Shown here: positions 18,390-27,091 of the stretch, in pieces | How the letters are laid out: each line of letters opens with the position of its first letter | Position numbering within the stretch: position 1 is the stretch's first letter | From: [Clostridium] aminophilum DSM 10710 | GTDB taxonomy: Bacteria; Bacillota; Clostridia; Lachnospirales; Lachnospiraceae | NCBI RefSeq assembly: GCF_000711825.1 | Contig: NZ_KL543982.1 | Span: 30,426 to 94,425 of the forward strand | DNA: 64,000 nucleotides | Direction of reading: 5' to 3' | Made by a program: the position numbers and the translations under genes | The notes under the pieces: model-generated | The model's input: the letters and a program-made list of their open reading frames with translations, nothing else | What the model was told of the DNA's origin: nothing | The model's database searches: none

Positions 18390-19166
18390 ATGGAAAACCT
18401 GGTAATGGAAGTGGAAAATGAAATTGCTGTAGTAACGATCAACAGACCAAAGTCACTTAATTCGTTAAACAGCGCCACCCTGCAGGAGATATATGAGTGC
18501 TTCACTGATATCGCTTCCCGGAAGGATATCAAGGTTGTCATTCTCACCGGCAGCGGCCAGAAAGCATTTGTAGCCGGTGCTGATATTTCAGAGATGGTTA
18601 ACGCGACCCCGGCCGAAGGAAAAACAATGGGCATGGTTGCCTACAAGGCGTTCAAGCAGATTGAAGAATGCCCGCAGGTTGTCATCGCTGCGGTAAACGG
18701 TTATGCGCTCGGCGGCGGATGTGAGATTTCCATGGCATGCGATATCCGTATCGCGTCTGACAACGCAAAATTCGGTCAGCCGGAAGTAAACCTTGGCATC
18801 CTTCCGGGATTCGGCGGAACACAGAGACTTGCCCGTCTCGTCGGTAAGGGACGCGCAAAAGAGCTCATCTTCACCGCAGATATGATCAGCGCAGAGGAAG
18901 CTTACCGAATCGGTCTCGCAAATCATGTGGTTCCGCAGGCAGAGCTCATTGATTACTGCAAGGAAATGGCGAAAAAGATTATCAGCAAAGCAAGTTATGG
19001 GGTATCTCTTGCAAAACAGTCTATTAACGTAGGTCTTGATGTTGATCTTGCCAGCGGCTTACAGCTTGAAGCCAACCTGTTCGGACTTGCCTTCTCTACT
19101 CATGACAAAAAAGAAGGCATGAATGCCTTTCTCGAAAAACGTCCGGCTGAATTAACCGACTTCTAA
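18390..19166 (+). CDS. crt: Enoyl-CoA hydratase / crotonase (3-hydroxyacyl-CoA dehydratase)
   Basis: 258 residues, normal for the family, after AAGGAGG. GADISEM (about 61-67) and ALGGGCEISMACDIRIA form the CoA and oxyanion-hole region; the glutamates in EISMACD and PEVNLGILPGFGGTQRL are the usual catalytic pair. It adds or removes water between 3-hydroxyacyl-CoA and 2-enoyl-CoA. It leads the operon with the CoA-transferase and Etf subunits. No thiolase or 3-hydroxyacyl-CoA dehydrogenase is present here, so the module seems built for dehydration plus reduction rather than full beta-oxidation. Confidence 0.92.
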   Translation: MENLVMEVENEIAVVTINRPKSLNSLNSATLQEIYECFTDIASRKDIKVVILTGSGQKAFVAGADISEMVNATPAEGKTMGMVAYKAFKQIEECPQVVIAAVNGYALGGGCEISMACDIRIASDNAKFGQPEVNLGILPGFGGTQRLARLVGKGRAKELIFTADMISAEEAYRIGLANHVVPQAELIDYCKEMAKKIISKASYGVSLAKQSINVGLDVDLASGLQLEANLFGLAFSTHDKKEGMNAFLEKRPAELTDF

Positions 19167-19186
19167 TAAACCCATTTACTCCCCAT

Positions 19187-19219
19187 GGCAGCGATTTCGC
19201 TCCTTTCGAAATCGCTGCC
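19187..19219 (+). terminator. Intercistronic hairpin after crt
   Basis: GGCAGCGATTTCG-ctccttt-CGAAATCGCTGCC, a perfect 13-bp stem but with only a short T-run (TTATAT). Probably a partial terminator or 3' end stabiliser that lets some transcription continue. Confidence 0.6.
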
Positions 19220-19278
19220 TTATATCATAAGAAGTTACATCGGGAAATTCCAAAAAGCATTTGGATTTGGAGGCAAAC

Positions 19279-20835
19279 ATGAGAAAAACTCCTATTATTT
19301 CAGCTAAAGAAGCTGCTGCCATGGTCAAGGACAACATGACGCTTTCCAGTTCGGGTTTTGTGGCAAGCTGCATGCCCGAGACATTAAATAAAGCCCTGGA
19401 GGCTCGTTTCCTTGAGACCGGTTCTCCCAGAAATCTGACACTGTTATATGCCGCTGCTCAGGGTAACCGAGACGGTTCCGGCGCGGATCATCTTGCCCAT
19501 GAAGGACTTCTCAAACGTGTTGTCGGCGGACATTACAATATGGCTCCCAAAATCGGCGAGCTTATCCTTTCGGGTAAAATCGAAGGATATAACTTCCCGC
19601 AGGGCACACTCTCTCAGCTTTTCCGGGATATCGCTGCTCATAAACCCGGCACCATCACACATGTCGGACTGAATACTTTCGTCGATCCGAGACTTTCCGG
19701 CGGAAAACTGAATAATGTTACCAAAGAAGATCTTGTAGAAGTCATCGACGTTCTCGGTGAAGAGCGGCTCATTTATAAATCCATGAACGTTGACATTGCC
19801 TTTCTCCGCGGCACTTACGCCGACGAATGCGGAAACGTGACCGTTGAACATGAGGTCGCTTCCACAGAAGTAACCGCCATCGCTCAGGCGGCGAAAAACA
19901 CCGGTGGCAAGGTCATTGTGCAGGTAGAAAAAGTTGTAAAAGCGGGAACTTTGGATCCGAAACTTGTAAAAATCCCGGGAATCTATGTCGATGCCATCGT
20001 GATCGCAGAATGCCCTGAAGATCATGAGCAGTGCAGAACCTGCGCATTTGACGGATCGATGTCCGGACAGTTTCATGTACTTCTTGATGCAGATTCTACC
20101 CCCGCCAAACTGGACGCAAAGAAAATTATCGGTCGGCGAGCAGCGCTTGAGCTTACCGAGGGTTCCGTCGTAAACCTTGGAATCGGCGCCCCGGAGTATG
20201 TTGCTGTTGTCGCTAACGAGGAAGGCATCGGCGACTATATGACAATGACGGTGGAAGCCGGTGCGGTTGGCGGAATTCCTGCCGGAGGTCCGAAATTCGG
20301 AGGATCGGTAAACGCAGACGCCATTCTGGACCAGAACGTTCAATTTGACTTCTACGACGGCGGCGGCGTTGATTTAGCCTTCCTTGGTCTTGCCGAAGCA
20401 GATAAAGACGGAAATATAAATGTCAGCAAATTTGGTCCCCGTCTCGCAGGATGCGGCGGTTTCATCAACATCACGCAGAATGCGAAAAAAGTATTCTATT
20501 GCGGAACCTTCACGGCCGGAGGTCTGAAAGTCAGATGTGAAAACGGAAAGCTGGTTATCGATCAGGAAGGGAAAAATGTAAAACTGAAAGATGCCGTTGA
20601 GCAGATTACTTTCTCCGGAAAATATGCCGTAAAAGTAAAACAACCTGTAATGTATATCACCGAAAGAGCTGTTTTTGAGCTTACAGAGAATGGAATGCGT
20701 CTCGCCGAGATAGCCCCCGGAGTTGACCTTCAGAAAGATATTCTCGATTTGATGGAGTTTAAGCCGATCATCGACAAAGATCTTAAAGAAATGGACCCGC
20801 GTATTTTCAAAGATGAGCTCATGGGACTTAAATAA
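19279..20835 (+). CDS. Fused class I acyl-CoA:carboxylate CoA-transferase (Pct-like)
   Basis: 518 residues from the ATG at 19279 with TTGGAGG just upstream; a TTG 18 bases earlier has no ribosome site. Both halves of a class I CoA-transferase are fused. The first half has SSGFVASCMPETLNKALEARF and the second NLGIGAPEYVAVVANEEG, then MTVEAGAVGGIPAGGPKFG, whose Glu would form the CoA thioester. The shape matches propionate/short-chain acyl CoA-transferases. It likely activates the acid imported by the permease using an acyl-CoA from the pathway as donor. Confidence 0.87.
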   Translation: MRKTPIISAKEAAAMVKDNMTLSSSGFVASCMPETLNKALEARFLETGSPRNLTLLYAAAQGNRDGSGADHLAHEGLLKRVVGGHYNMAPKIGELILSGKIEGYNFPQGTLSQLFRDIAAHKPGTITHVGLNTFVDPRLSGGKLNNVTKEDLVEVIDVLGEERLIYKSMNVDIAFLRGTYADECGNVTVEHEVASTEVTAIAQAAKNTGGKVIVQVEKVVKAGTLDPKLVKIPGIYVDAIVIAECPEDHEQCRTCAFDGSMSGQFHVLLDADSTPAKLDAKKIIGRRAALELTEGSVVNLGIGAPEYVAVVANEEGIGDYMTMTVEAGAVGGIPAGGPKFGGSVNADAILDQNVQFDFYDGGGVDLAFLGLAEADKDGNINVSKFGPRLAGCGGFINITQNAKKVFYCGTFTAGGLKVRCENGKLVIDQEGKNVKLKDAVEQITFSGKYAVKVKQPVMYITERAVFELTENGMRLAEIAPGVDLQKDILDLMEFKPIIDKDLKEMDPRIFKDELMGLK

Positions 20836-20861
20836 CAAGAAGAACGAAATATCACGTAAAA

Positions 20862-21650
20862 ATGAACACACTTGTAATTCTGAGAAACCTCTTTAACAAT
20901 CCTGATTTGTTCGATGAAGAACAATATCTGTCCACCAGCGATATCAACGTGATTCTTGAAGCCCTTCACTTGCGCAAGCAGTGTGGAGGGCTTGTCTCGG
21001 CAATACTTTTTGCCGAAGATGTTGAAGAAAGTCAAAAGACTCTTATGAAGGCATACACCTATGGCGTGGACAAAGCCGTACATGTTGCATTTCAGAATTT
21101 TGACTTTTCACGCACAGACCGACTGGGAGATATTATTGCAAAAACGATAGAAACACATTTTACCGATTATGATCTGATCATGTTTGGCAGACTGGCCTAC
21201 GACGGTGATGCTGTAACACTGGCTACCCGTGTATCGGAAAAGCTTCACATCCCTCGTGTGACCTACAGTGAAAACTGTATATACAATGGCTCCAAAATGA
21301 TGAACACAAAATTTATATCTGCGGACCGTCACCTGTCAACCTGCCACTCGCTTCCATTATTGGTACACTCCATCCGGAAAGACGGTTTGCGGCGCCAGCC
21401 TTATATATCGGATATCATCTCCACTTACAGTGAGAAAAAAATCATCAAATTAGCCGGTGATCCTATGGAAGAGCTTCTGCCTTCTTCTCTATATAGAAGC
21501 ACCTGTGATTTTGTGTGTGACGAAAGCCTGGCAAAGTCGAATGCACAGACATTGACGATGTTAAACGGCTCCAATGATATGGAATCCGCACAGAATCTAA
21601 TCAATCTATTAAAGGAGTTAGGTTACCGTGCAAAAGAATACAATCAATAA
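20862..21650 (+). CDS. etfB: Electron transfer flavoprotein beta subunit (FixA/EtfB-like)
   Basis: 262 residues. NVILEALHLRKQCGGLVSAILFAED, KAYTYGVDKAVHV and LIMFGRLAYDGDAVTLATRVSEKL follow the EtfB/FixA fold, including the segment after DGD that wraps the nucleotide. It pairs with EtfA, whose start overlaps the last 23 bases of this gene. The dimer carries electrons to or from the acyl-CoA dehydrogenase. It is divergent from the standard clostridial butyryl-CoA dehydrogenase Etf, so whether it bifurcates electrons cannot be said. Confidence 0.85.
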   Translation: MNTLVILRNLFNNPDLFDEEQYLSTSDINVILEALHLRKQCGGLVSAILFAEDVEESQKTLMKAYTYGVDKAVHVAFQNFDFSRTDRLGDIIAKTIETHFTDYDLIMFGRLAYDGDAVTLATRVSEKLHIPRVTYSENCIYNGSKMMNTKFISADRHLSTCHSLPLLVHSIRKDGLRRQPYISDIISTYSEKKIIKLAGDPMEELLPSSLYRSTCDFVCDESLAKSNAQTLTMLNGSNDMESAQNLINLLKELGYRAKEYNQ

Positions 21651-22452
21651 ACATATCATATGTGTTGTGGAAACCGGCAATAGCTGCCAAAACTCCGCGT
21701 TATATAAAAAAGCGAAAGAAATCATTCCTCTCAATGCTGCTGCCGATGATTTCGAAATAATTAGTATAGCAACTCCGGACTATAAGGAGTATAATTATAA
21801 CGATGATAACGCTGTAATTAATATTCTTACGCAAAAACTGGCAGCGGTTCATGCATCACTTGTATTGTTTCCGTCGACATTTATTTACAGAAGCATTGCT
21901 TCCGCGGTCGCTGCATGTCTGAGTCGCGCACTTTTAACCGACTGTACGGCAATCGATTTCAAAAACAATTCCTTTTATGGTCTAAAACCTTCACTGGACG
22001 GAAAAAGTATGTCCCGTTACATATTTCATGGTCTCACTCCATATATCGCCGTCATGAAAGATGTCGCAGGAAGCAGTGGGATCCAAAATGCGGAGATTAT
22101 TTTTTCAGGTGGTCGAGGTTTAATGAACTCCGATTCGTTCAGTGCACTCAGAAAACTGGCCAATTGTTACGGCGCATCCGTAGGTGCATCAAGACCCGTA
22201 GTCGATCTTGGGTGGGCCGGTGCCGATGAACAGGTCGGTCAGACCGGAAGTTTTGTTCACCCCAGAGTTTACGTTGCTTTCGGTATTTCCGGAGCTATTC
22301 AGCATCTGGCGGGTATGAAAGACAGTCAATATATCATTGCTGTCAACAACAACAAATTCTCTCCAATTTTTCAATTCAGTGATTATGCCATTGAAGCAGA
22401 TGATAATTCCATCATAAGGAATATGCTTCAGCTGTTAGGCGTAAAACTGTAA
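21628..22452 (+). CDS. etfA: Electron transfer flavoprotein alpha subunit (FixB/EtfA-like)
   Basis: 274 residues from a GTG that overlaps etfB, with AAAGGAG upstream. The C-terminal FAD domain is clear: SGGRGLMNSDSF, GASVGASRPVVDLGW, QVGQTGSFVHPRVYVAFGIS and GAIQHLAGMKDSQYIIAVNN. It is shorter than most EtfA proteins (about 310-340), mainly in the N-terminal half. It works with EtfB as electron carrier for the acyl-CoA dehydrogenase at 16734. Confidence 0.88.
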   Translation: MQKNTINKHIICVVETGNSCQNSALYKKAKEIIPLNAAADDFEIISIATPDYKEYNYNDDNAVINILTQKLAAVHASLVLFPSTFIYRSIASAVAACLSRALLTDCTAIDFKNNSFYGLKPSLDGKSMSRYIFHGLTPYIAVMKDVAGSSGIQNAEIIFSGGRGLMNSDSFSALRKLANCYGASVGASRPVVDLGWAGADEQVGQTGSFVHPRVYVAFGISGAIQHLAGMKDSQYIIAVNNNKFSPIFQFSDYAIEADDNSIIRNMLQLLGVKL

Positions 22453-22477
22453 AAACTATTAGAACAGGATATCAAAT

Positions 22478-22903
22478 ATGAAGATTGAAGAATGTATCAA
22501 TTACTTGTTGACAGGTGCTCAGCACAAAGTATTTCAGAAAATGAAAAATGAGCTCAAAGAGTACGATTTAACACCTATTCAGTATGGTGTTTTGAAATGT
22601 ATCTGGCAATTTGGAATGACAAATCCCAAAGAGATCGCAGACTTTCACAACATCGAGAATTCCACCATGTCCGGGATTCTTGAACGCATGGAATCCAAGG
22701 GTCTCATCAAAAGAGAAATTGACGATAATGATCGCCGATACATAAAAATCACTCTGACCGAGACATCAAAAGCGCTGGAATACAGTGCAAACAAGGTTAT
22801 TGACAAAGTCAATGCTCTGGCTTTGAAGGATTTCACTCCGGAGGAAACCGAGACACTAAAAAATATGCTCAGGAGAATAGTCGATACCGAGTATGACGAA
22901 TAA
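22478..22903 (+). CDS. MarR-family transcription regulator
   Basis: 141 residues. A winged helix-turn-helix is visible: LTPIQYGVLKCIWQFGMTNPKEIADFHNIENSTMSGILERMESKGLI (residues about 28-74), then the wing EIDDNDRRYIKITLTE. Last gene of the crt operon, 25 bases after etfA. MarR proteins are dimers that release DNA on binding small aromatic or acyl ligands; here the operon's own control region is the obvious target. Confidence 0.9.
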   Translation: MKIEECINYLLTGAQHKVFQKMKNELKEYDLTPIQYGVLKCIWQFGMTNPKEIADFHNIENSTMSGILERMESKGLIKREIDDNDRRYIKITLTETSKALEYSANKVIDKVNALALKDFTPEETETLKNMLRRIVDTEYDE

Positions 22904-22979
22904 TTCAAAAAAGATCTGTCACATTCGTTGATTTAAAAGAACTTCCCGTGCTTTTGGCACTCTGGGAAAATTATCATTA

Positions 22980-23023
22980 CCGGCCGTCAGTCTGTCGCAG
23001 ATTGGCCGCCGGCATCTTTTTTT
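22980..23023 (+). terminator. Terminator of the crt-etf-marR operon
   Basis: CCGGCCGTCAGTCT and AGATTGGCCGCCGG arms form an imperfect 14-bp stem followed by a run of seven T residues. Confidence 0.85.
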
Positions 23024-23237
23024 AACCGGCAGAGCCGGTATTCGATGTAGTTTCCGGCATGTGAGTTCCTGTGTTTTCTGTTTGTGGATTTAATTTGTCA
23101 GGACGGACATGTATTTTTTCTAAATACCGTTCTCTTGGATACATAGAATCGCTTCGTTTTTTTTGCGGATATCCGAAATTATTTCTTCCGCTTTTCTGGA
23201 TCATTTCAAATGTAAAATCTCATTTCTGCAAGAATGA

Positions 23238-23294
23238 TTGACAAACTGTCCAATTCGGATATATTCTCATTATATACTAACCGAATTGGATAGT
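23238..23294 (+). promoter_or_regulatory. hipBA-like promoter with inverted-repeat operator
   Basis: TTGACA (23238-23243), 16 bases, TATATT (23260-23265). Inverted arms ACTGTCCAATTCGG (23245-23258) and CCGAATTGGATAGT (23281-23294) match at 13 of 14 positions and bracket the -10. This fits negative autoregulation by the XRE protein encoded next. Confidence 0.75.
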
Positions 23295-23323
23295 ATTCCA
23301 TTTAAGAGAGGTTGAAAAAAAAC

Positions 23324-23728
23324 ATGGCATACGCGATCAAAGAATTACGGATGGCGACCGGTCTGTCGCAGGCAACGTTTGCAGCCGAATACGGCATTCC
23401 CGTCAGCACCCTCCGGAAATGGGAACAGGGCGAGGCGTCTCCGGCCCCCTACGTGGTCACACTATTGGCCAAAGCGATTCCCTCCGTGAACAAATCTCTC
23501 CGGTCCATCACCCATACCGACGGATCCCGGTATTTCTATGACGAAAACCGGAAAATGGTATACGACAAAACCGGAAACGGAATCCGGATCCGGGAAGATC
23601 TGGAAGGAGTCAAAGAGCAGAATCTCGGCCTTTATCTGCACGATCTGTTTGAATCATTTTATGAAATTCAGGATCGCTTCAACCGGGACTGCATGTATGA
23701 CAAAAAAGACGATATTATCTGGACGTGA
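23324..23728 (+). CDS. XRE-type HipB-like antitoxin/repressor
   Basis: 134 residues from the ATG at 23324; GAGAGG lies 12 bases upstream and an earlier TTG overlaps that site. The helix-turn-helix covers KELRMATGLSQATFAAEYGIPVSTLRKWEQG (residues 5-35). The later part, with FYDENRKMVYDKTGNG and LYLHDLFESFYEIQDRF, is unusual for HipB and may contact the partner. It overlaps the HipA-like gene by four bases and sits behind a matching operator. Likely the antitoxin and autorepressor of a HipBA-type module. Confidence 0.82.
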   Translation: MAYAIKELRMATGLSQATFAAEYGIPVSTLRKWEQGEASPAPYVVTLLAKAIPSVNKSLRSITHTDGSRYFYDENRKMVYDKTGNGIRIREDLEGVKEQNLGLYLHDLFESFYEIQDRFNRDCMYDKKDDIIWT

Positions 23729-24948
23729 GAAAAGAGGTGGCACTATTGGCATCCGAAGCAAAAGAATACTTCTTAATGCACAAGAATATCCGTGTCTGCC
23801 TGATGCAGATCTCGGACGAAGGCATCCTGAGCAACGTGCGTCGAAATGAGGCTGCTGCCGCACATTTCCCGCTCGGTGGGCAGATGAACAATATGAGATT
23901 TCATGACTGGTGGCGGGATCGTGCCATTCCCAAAAGCCGGCACGGAGCAAAGACCGCTCTTCAGCGTCTGGGCTATTCTTCTACCAGCAATGCATTGGTT
24001 AATAACCTTGCTCTCAGCCTGTCCGACTGCTATTGGATTATGCCCCGCGGCGAATCGCTGACTTGGGAGGACGCCAATCTGTTTACCAACGATTTTGTTG
24101 ACACATTCGGCGACATTACCCTAAACCGGGACCACATGATCGACCTGCGAAAAGAAACCCGATTCAACTGTGCCACTTCCCAAGGGGAGCTACAGAAAAA
24201 ATGGTGCATCGCCAAAGACGGCCGTCGCTACATGATCAAGGGAAATTACGGTTCATCCTATCAGCAGAGTCTCAATGAGATCTTCGCTTCAAGCCTGCAC
24301 GAAGCGCAGAACTGGAAGCAGTATACCCCGTATTATCCGGCCAAAGTCCAGGTGGACGGAAACCGGGAAGGCCTCGGCTGTATGTGCTACGATTTCTGCA
24401 GTGAAAATATCGAAAGCATCAGCGCATGGGAGCTGCTGCAGACCGTAAAAACCCGTCAGAACGAATCTCTGTATTATCCGCTGAGGGATGTATGCCTGAA
24501 ACTGGGAATGTCAGAAAAGACATTCACCGATTTTATGGATTATCAGATCATGACGGATTATCTGCTGAGCAATACGGACCGGCACATGAATAATATTTCC
24601 GTCCTTCGGAATCCGGACACATTGGAGATCCTTGGTTTTACACCCATCTACGATTCCGGAAACTCTATGTTTTACAATGTCCCGTATGATCAGCTGAACT
24701 TCGTTCGATTCGACAGCATCCAAACCCATTCTTTCATCGAGAAAGAAGTTCGTCTGCTTCAATATGTACAAAACCGAAACCTGTTTGATCCGGAAAAAGC
24801 CGACCTGGATTTTTCCATCTATAAAGAGGATGTGACCGAAAATCAGATCCGAATCCCCAAGCTGCGGGAATTGTATCTGCGCAAACTGGAAAAACTCCGG
24901 ATCTTCCAGAACGGAAAGGACATCTGGAAAACGCAGGGGCACCGTTAA
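23725..24948 (+). CDS. HipA-like Ser/Thr kinase domain protein
   Basis: Up to 407 residues. GTG at 23725 gives a four-base overlap with the upstream gene; a TTG at 23746 with AAAGAGG before it is an alternative start. The kinase core is seen in RRYMIKGNYGSSYQQSLNE (ATP-side Lys), DYLLSNTDRHMNNISVLRN (catalytic Asp and metal Asn) and FTPIYDSGNSMFYN (DxG-like). HipA toxins phosphorylate aminoacyl-tRNA synthetases and slow growth; the target here is unknown. It lacks the usual N-terminal HipA N1 layout, so it belongs to a divergent HipA branch. Confidence 0.82.
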   Translation: MRKEVALLASEAKEYFLMHKNIRVCLMQISDEGILSNVRRNEAAAAHFPLGGQMNNMRFHDWWRDRAIPKSRHGAKTALQRLGYSSTSNALVNNLALSLSDCYWIMPRGESLTWEDANLFTNDFVDTFGDITLNRDHMIDLRKETRFNCATSQGELQKKWCIAKDGRRYMIKGNYGSSYQQSLNEIFASSLHEAQNWKQYTPYYPAKVQVDGNREGLGCMCYDFCSENIESISAWELLQTVKTRQNESLYYPLRDVCLKLGMSEKTFTDFMDYQIMTDYLLSNTDRHMNNISVLRNPDTLEILGFTPIYDSGNSMFYNVPYDQLNFVRFDSIQTHSFIEKEVRLLQYVQNRNLFDPEKADLDFSIYKEDVTENQIRIPKLRELYLRKLEKLRIFQNGKDIWKTQGHR

Positions 24949-24953
24949 TTTTG

Positions 24954-24999
24954 AAGGCACCACTATTATCCATAAAAATCTGGATAGTGGTGCCTTTTT
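24954..24999 (+). terminator. Terminator of the hipBA-like operon
   Basis: AAGGCACCACTATTATCC and GGATAGTGGTGCCTT arms (15 paired positions) followed by T5. Confidence 0.92.
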
Positions 25000-25011
25000 C
25001 CTGTCAAGAGC

Positions 25012-26970
25012 TCAGCTTCTTCTTTTTCTTTCCTTCTTGAAATCCTCTAAATCTTTATCCGTAATCATCTTAAACGGAATATAATCATATTCCATCGTAT
25101 CTGGTTTATTTTTCTTGATATCTTCCCATGTACATATACAATCATGGAGTTTTTTGTTATCGTCCCGCTTTTCGTCGTATCTCCATCCATGGGTAATCTG
25201 GTAAATGACCCAACGCCTATGCTCGATTTTCGAGAGAATCTCTTTAAGTTCCTCTTCTCCCTTCTGCTTTTGTTTTTCTTTTATCATTATCCATTTTCTG
25301 TTGTCCTGGTTCATACTCTGATACAAGGTGGATTGACGCTTATAATTTCCATTAATGTTCTTCCATGCCTCTTCCCATTCTGTAAAATGTTTCTCGTCCA
25401 CATCTGATTCTTCATTCGCTGAAACCTTTTCTCTCCGGCCCGAACTCAAATCATTATACTTACCGTGAAATCGAATCGCATTTTTGATGAGTGTCTTATT
25501 CTGTAATGCCTCATATGAAAAAACTGTCTTATCTCTTCCGAAAAAAGATACTCCGATATCCTCTGCTTTCTCTTTCCTGTCCAAATCAGACGCATCTTGT
25601 ATCACAAAAATAATTGTTGCTTTATTATTACTATCCTGACTAATCTCTTTTTTCGGCTCACCACCTTTGGATTCGTCCCGATTCTCCGAATCTTTCCTTG
25701 GATTTAGTGTTCTTTCAATGTTCAAAATCAGTGATATTAAATCATTTTGTTTTCCCAACGTTACAACCACATATGAAAACGGCATATCCTCATTGCACTT
25801 TTCGAAAGCTTTCTTGAACTGAACATTCAGAATATCGGTTTCCCAAAAATGAATTTCTACCGTTCCATCCATCCTAAAACTCTTTCCATGCGGAAATTTC
25901 AGGATGTATTCATTTACTTCTTCGTCGCCATATAGTTTCGATCTTTTGTGTTCTATAATATCCGTGGCCTCTGTCGAAAATCTTGTCAAAAAATAGTCCA
26001 AGCAGTTTTTCACGGAGCGATCATAAACATCCACTCGTATCTTGGAATCCGCCGATAACACAGCCATATTTAACGCAGAAATAAGAATATTCTGGCCAAA
26101 CACTCCGAAGCCGACGATTCCGATATGGACATCCCTGTTCTCGTTTATTCTCGAGTCATATATGGGGTAGTCCATCAACATTTTATTTGCTGCCTTTTCA
26201 TTAATATTGACAGGAATAAAACGAATTGACTTATCATCCGGACACCTGAGTTTTTCAATTTTTTCTGCCCACTCTGTATTATTCATGCAAACATAGACAT
26301 CTAATGAATCATTCTTGAGACAGTTGTTCTGGCATTCTACGATTATTTGAGCCATTTCGTAGTCTATCAAATCATTTTCATCGCACAGAACAATACCGGA
26401 ATACTGACTCAACTCCCTGTTTTTTTTGAGCCAATCTCTCCCATCCCGATAACCGGTTTTCGCAGAAATTCCCCGTTCCATATATGAGATTCTTTTGTCA
26501 CCGCTTATGGCCTCTGTCATAACGGTTGTTACATTGCAATCGTTCGATAAAGAATTCAAGAATTCTTCGTAGTCTTCTCCGCTTCCCAAAACAAGAAGTC
26601 TGTGCTGTTTAATCGAAGCCGACTTAACCATCCCCTTTAAGAACGCATATGGCCCTCTGATCAAAGCAAATAATGCTGCCATCGTACAGAACGGTGCCAG
26701 CAAAACAGCAACACAATATGCATACGTGAGGATCTCCAGCAGAATGCCGTCCATCCCATCCGTTCGATGCATTTTCAGGAATTCCACAGCCTGAACCTGT
26801 TTGATATCCGGATCAAGTTTAAACGCTTTGATAATGTTCTGAAGATTCAAAGAAACCCTAAGAAACAAATTTTCTGTTTCATAGTAGTATACAAAGCCTT
26901 CTGTCACGCAAAGCGCAAACACGAAGACCATCGCTATCCAAAGCCAATCTCTTGTTTTTCCTCTTTTCAT
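25012..26970 (-). CDS. Membrane protein with two Rossmann/RCK-like segments and C-terminal RyR domain
   Basis: 652 residues. Hydrophobic helices lie near 9-29 and 77-104. Two Rossmann-like segments follow: HRLLVLGSGEDYEEFL (about 123) and VHIGIVGFGVFGQNILISAL (about 281), as in TrkA-N/RCK regulators. Residues about 575-640 match an RyR domain: KIEHRRWVIYQITHGWRYDE, then RDD, LHDCICTWEDI and EYDY. Third gene of the operon, 121 bases after the TIR gene. Such a layout suggests a membrane effector or sensor gated by a nucleotide-like ligand; ion conduction is inference, since no selectivity filter is seen. AT-rich codon use unlike the flanking glutamate genes. Confidence 0.75.
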   Translation of the reverse strand: MKRGKTRDWLWIAMVFVFALCVTEGFVYYYETENLFLRVSLNLQNIIKAFKLDPDIKQVQAVEFLKMHRTDGMDGILLEILTYAYCVAVLLAPFCTMAALFALIRGPYAFLKGMVKSASIKQHRLLVLGSGEDYEEFLNSLSNDCNVTTVMTEAISGDKRISYMERGISAKTGYRDGRDWLKKNRELSQYSGIVLCDENDLIDYEMAQIIVECQNNCLKNDSLDVYVCMNNTEWAEKIEKLRCPDDKSIRFIPVNINEKAANKMLMDYPIYDSRINENRDVHIGIVGFGVFGQNILISALNMAVLSADSKIRVDVYDRSVKNCLDYFLTRFSTEATDIIEHKRSKLYGDEEVNEYILKFPHGKSFRMDGTVEIHFWETDILNVQFKKAFEKCNEDMPFSYVVVTLGKQNDLISLILNIERTLNPRKDSENRDESKGGEPKKEISQDSNNKATIIFVIQDASDLDRKEKAEDIGVSFFGRDKTVFSYEALQNKTLIKNAIRFHGKYNDLSSGRREKVSANEESDVDEKHFTEWEEAWKNINGNYKRQSTLYQSMNQDNRKWIMIKEKQKQKGEEELKEILSKIEHRRWVIYQITHGWRYDEKRDDNKKLHDCICTWEDIKKNKPDTMEYDYIPFKMITDKDLEDFKKERKRRS

Positions 26971-27091
26971 ATCCCATCCAATCTAAATAAGCCGGAATAA
27001 TGAATTGGCATCCAACTCAAATTCCGGCTTATCTGTAATTACGGCAAGCAATTCAACTTGAAATTTTTAGATCTACCTGAAAACCTATCGA

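Noticed and set aside
23022-23204. 60-codon minus-strand open frame upstream of hipB
   Set aside because: Weak start context, its end overlaps the crt-operon terminator, and no recognisable sequence.
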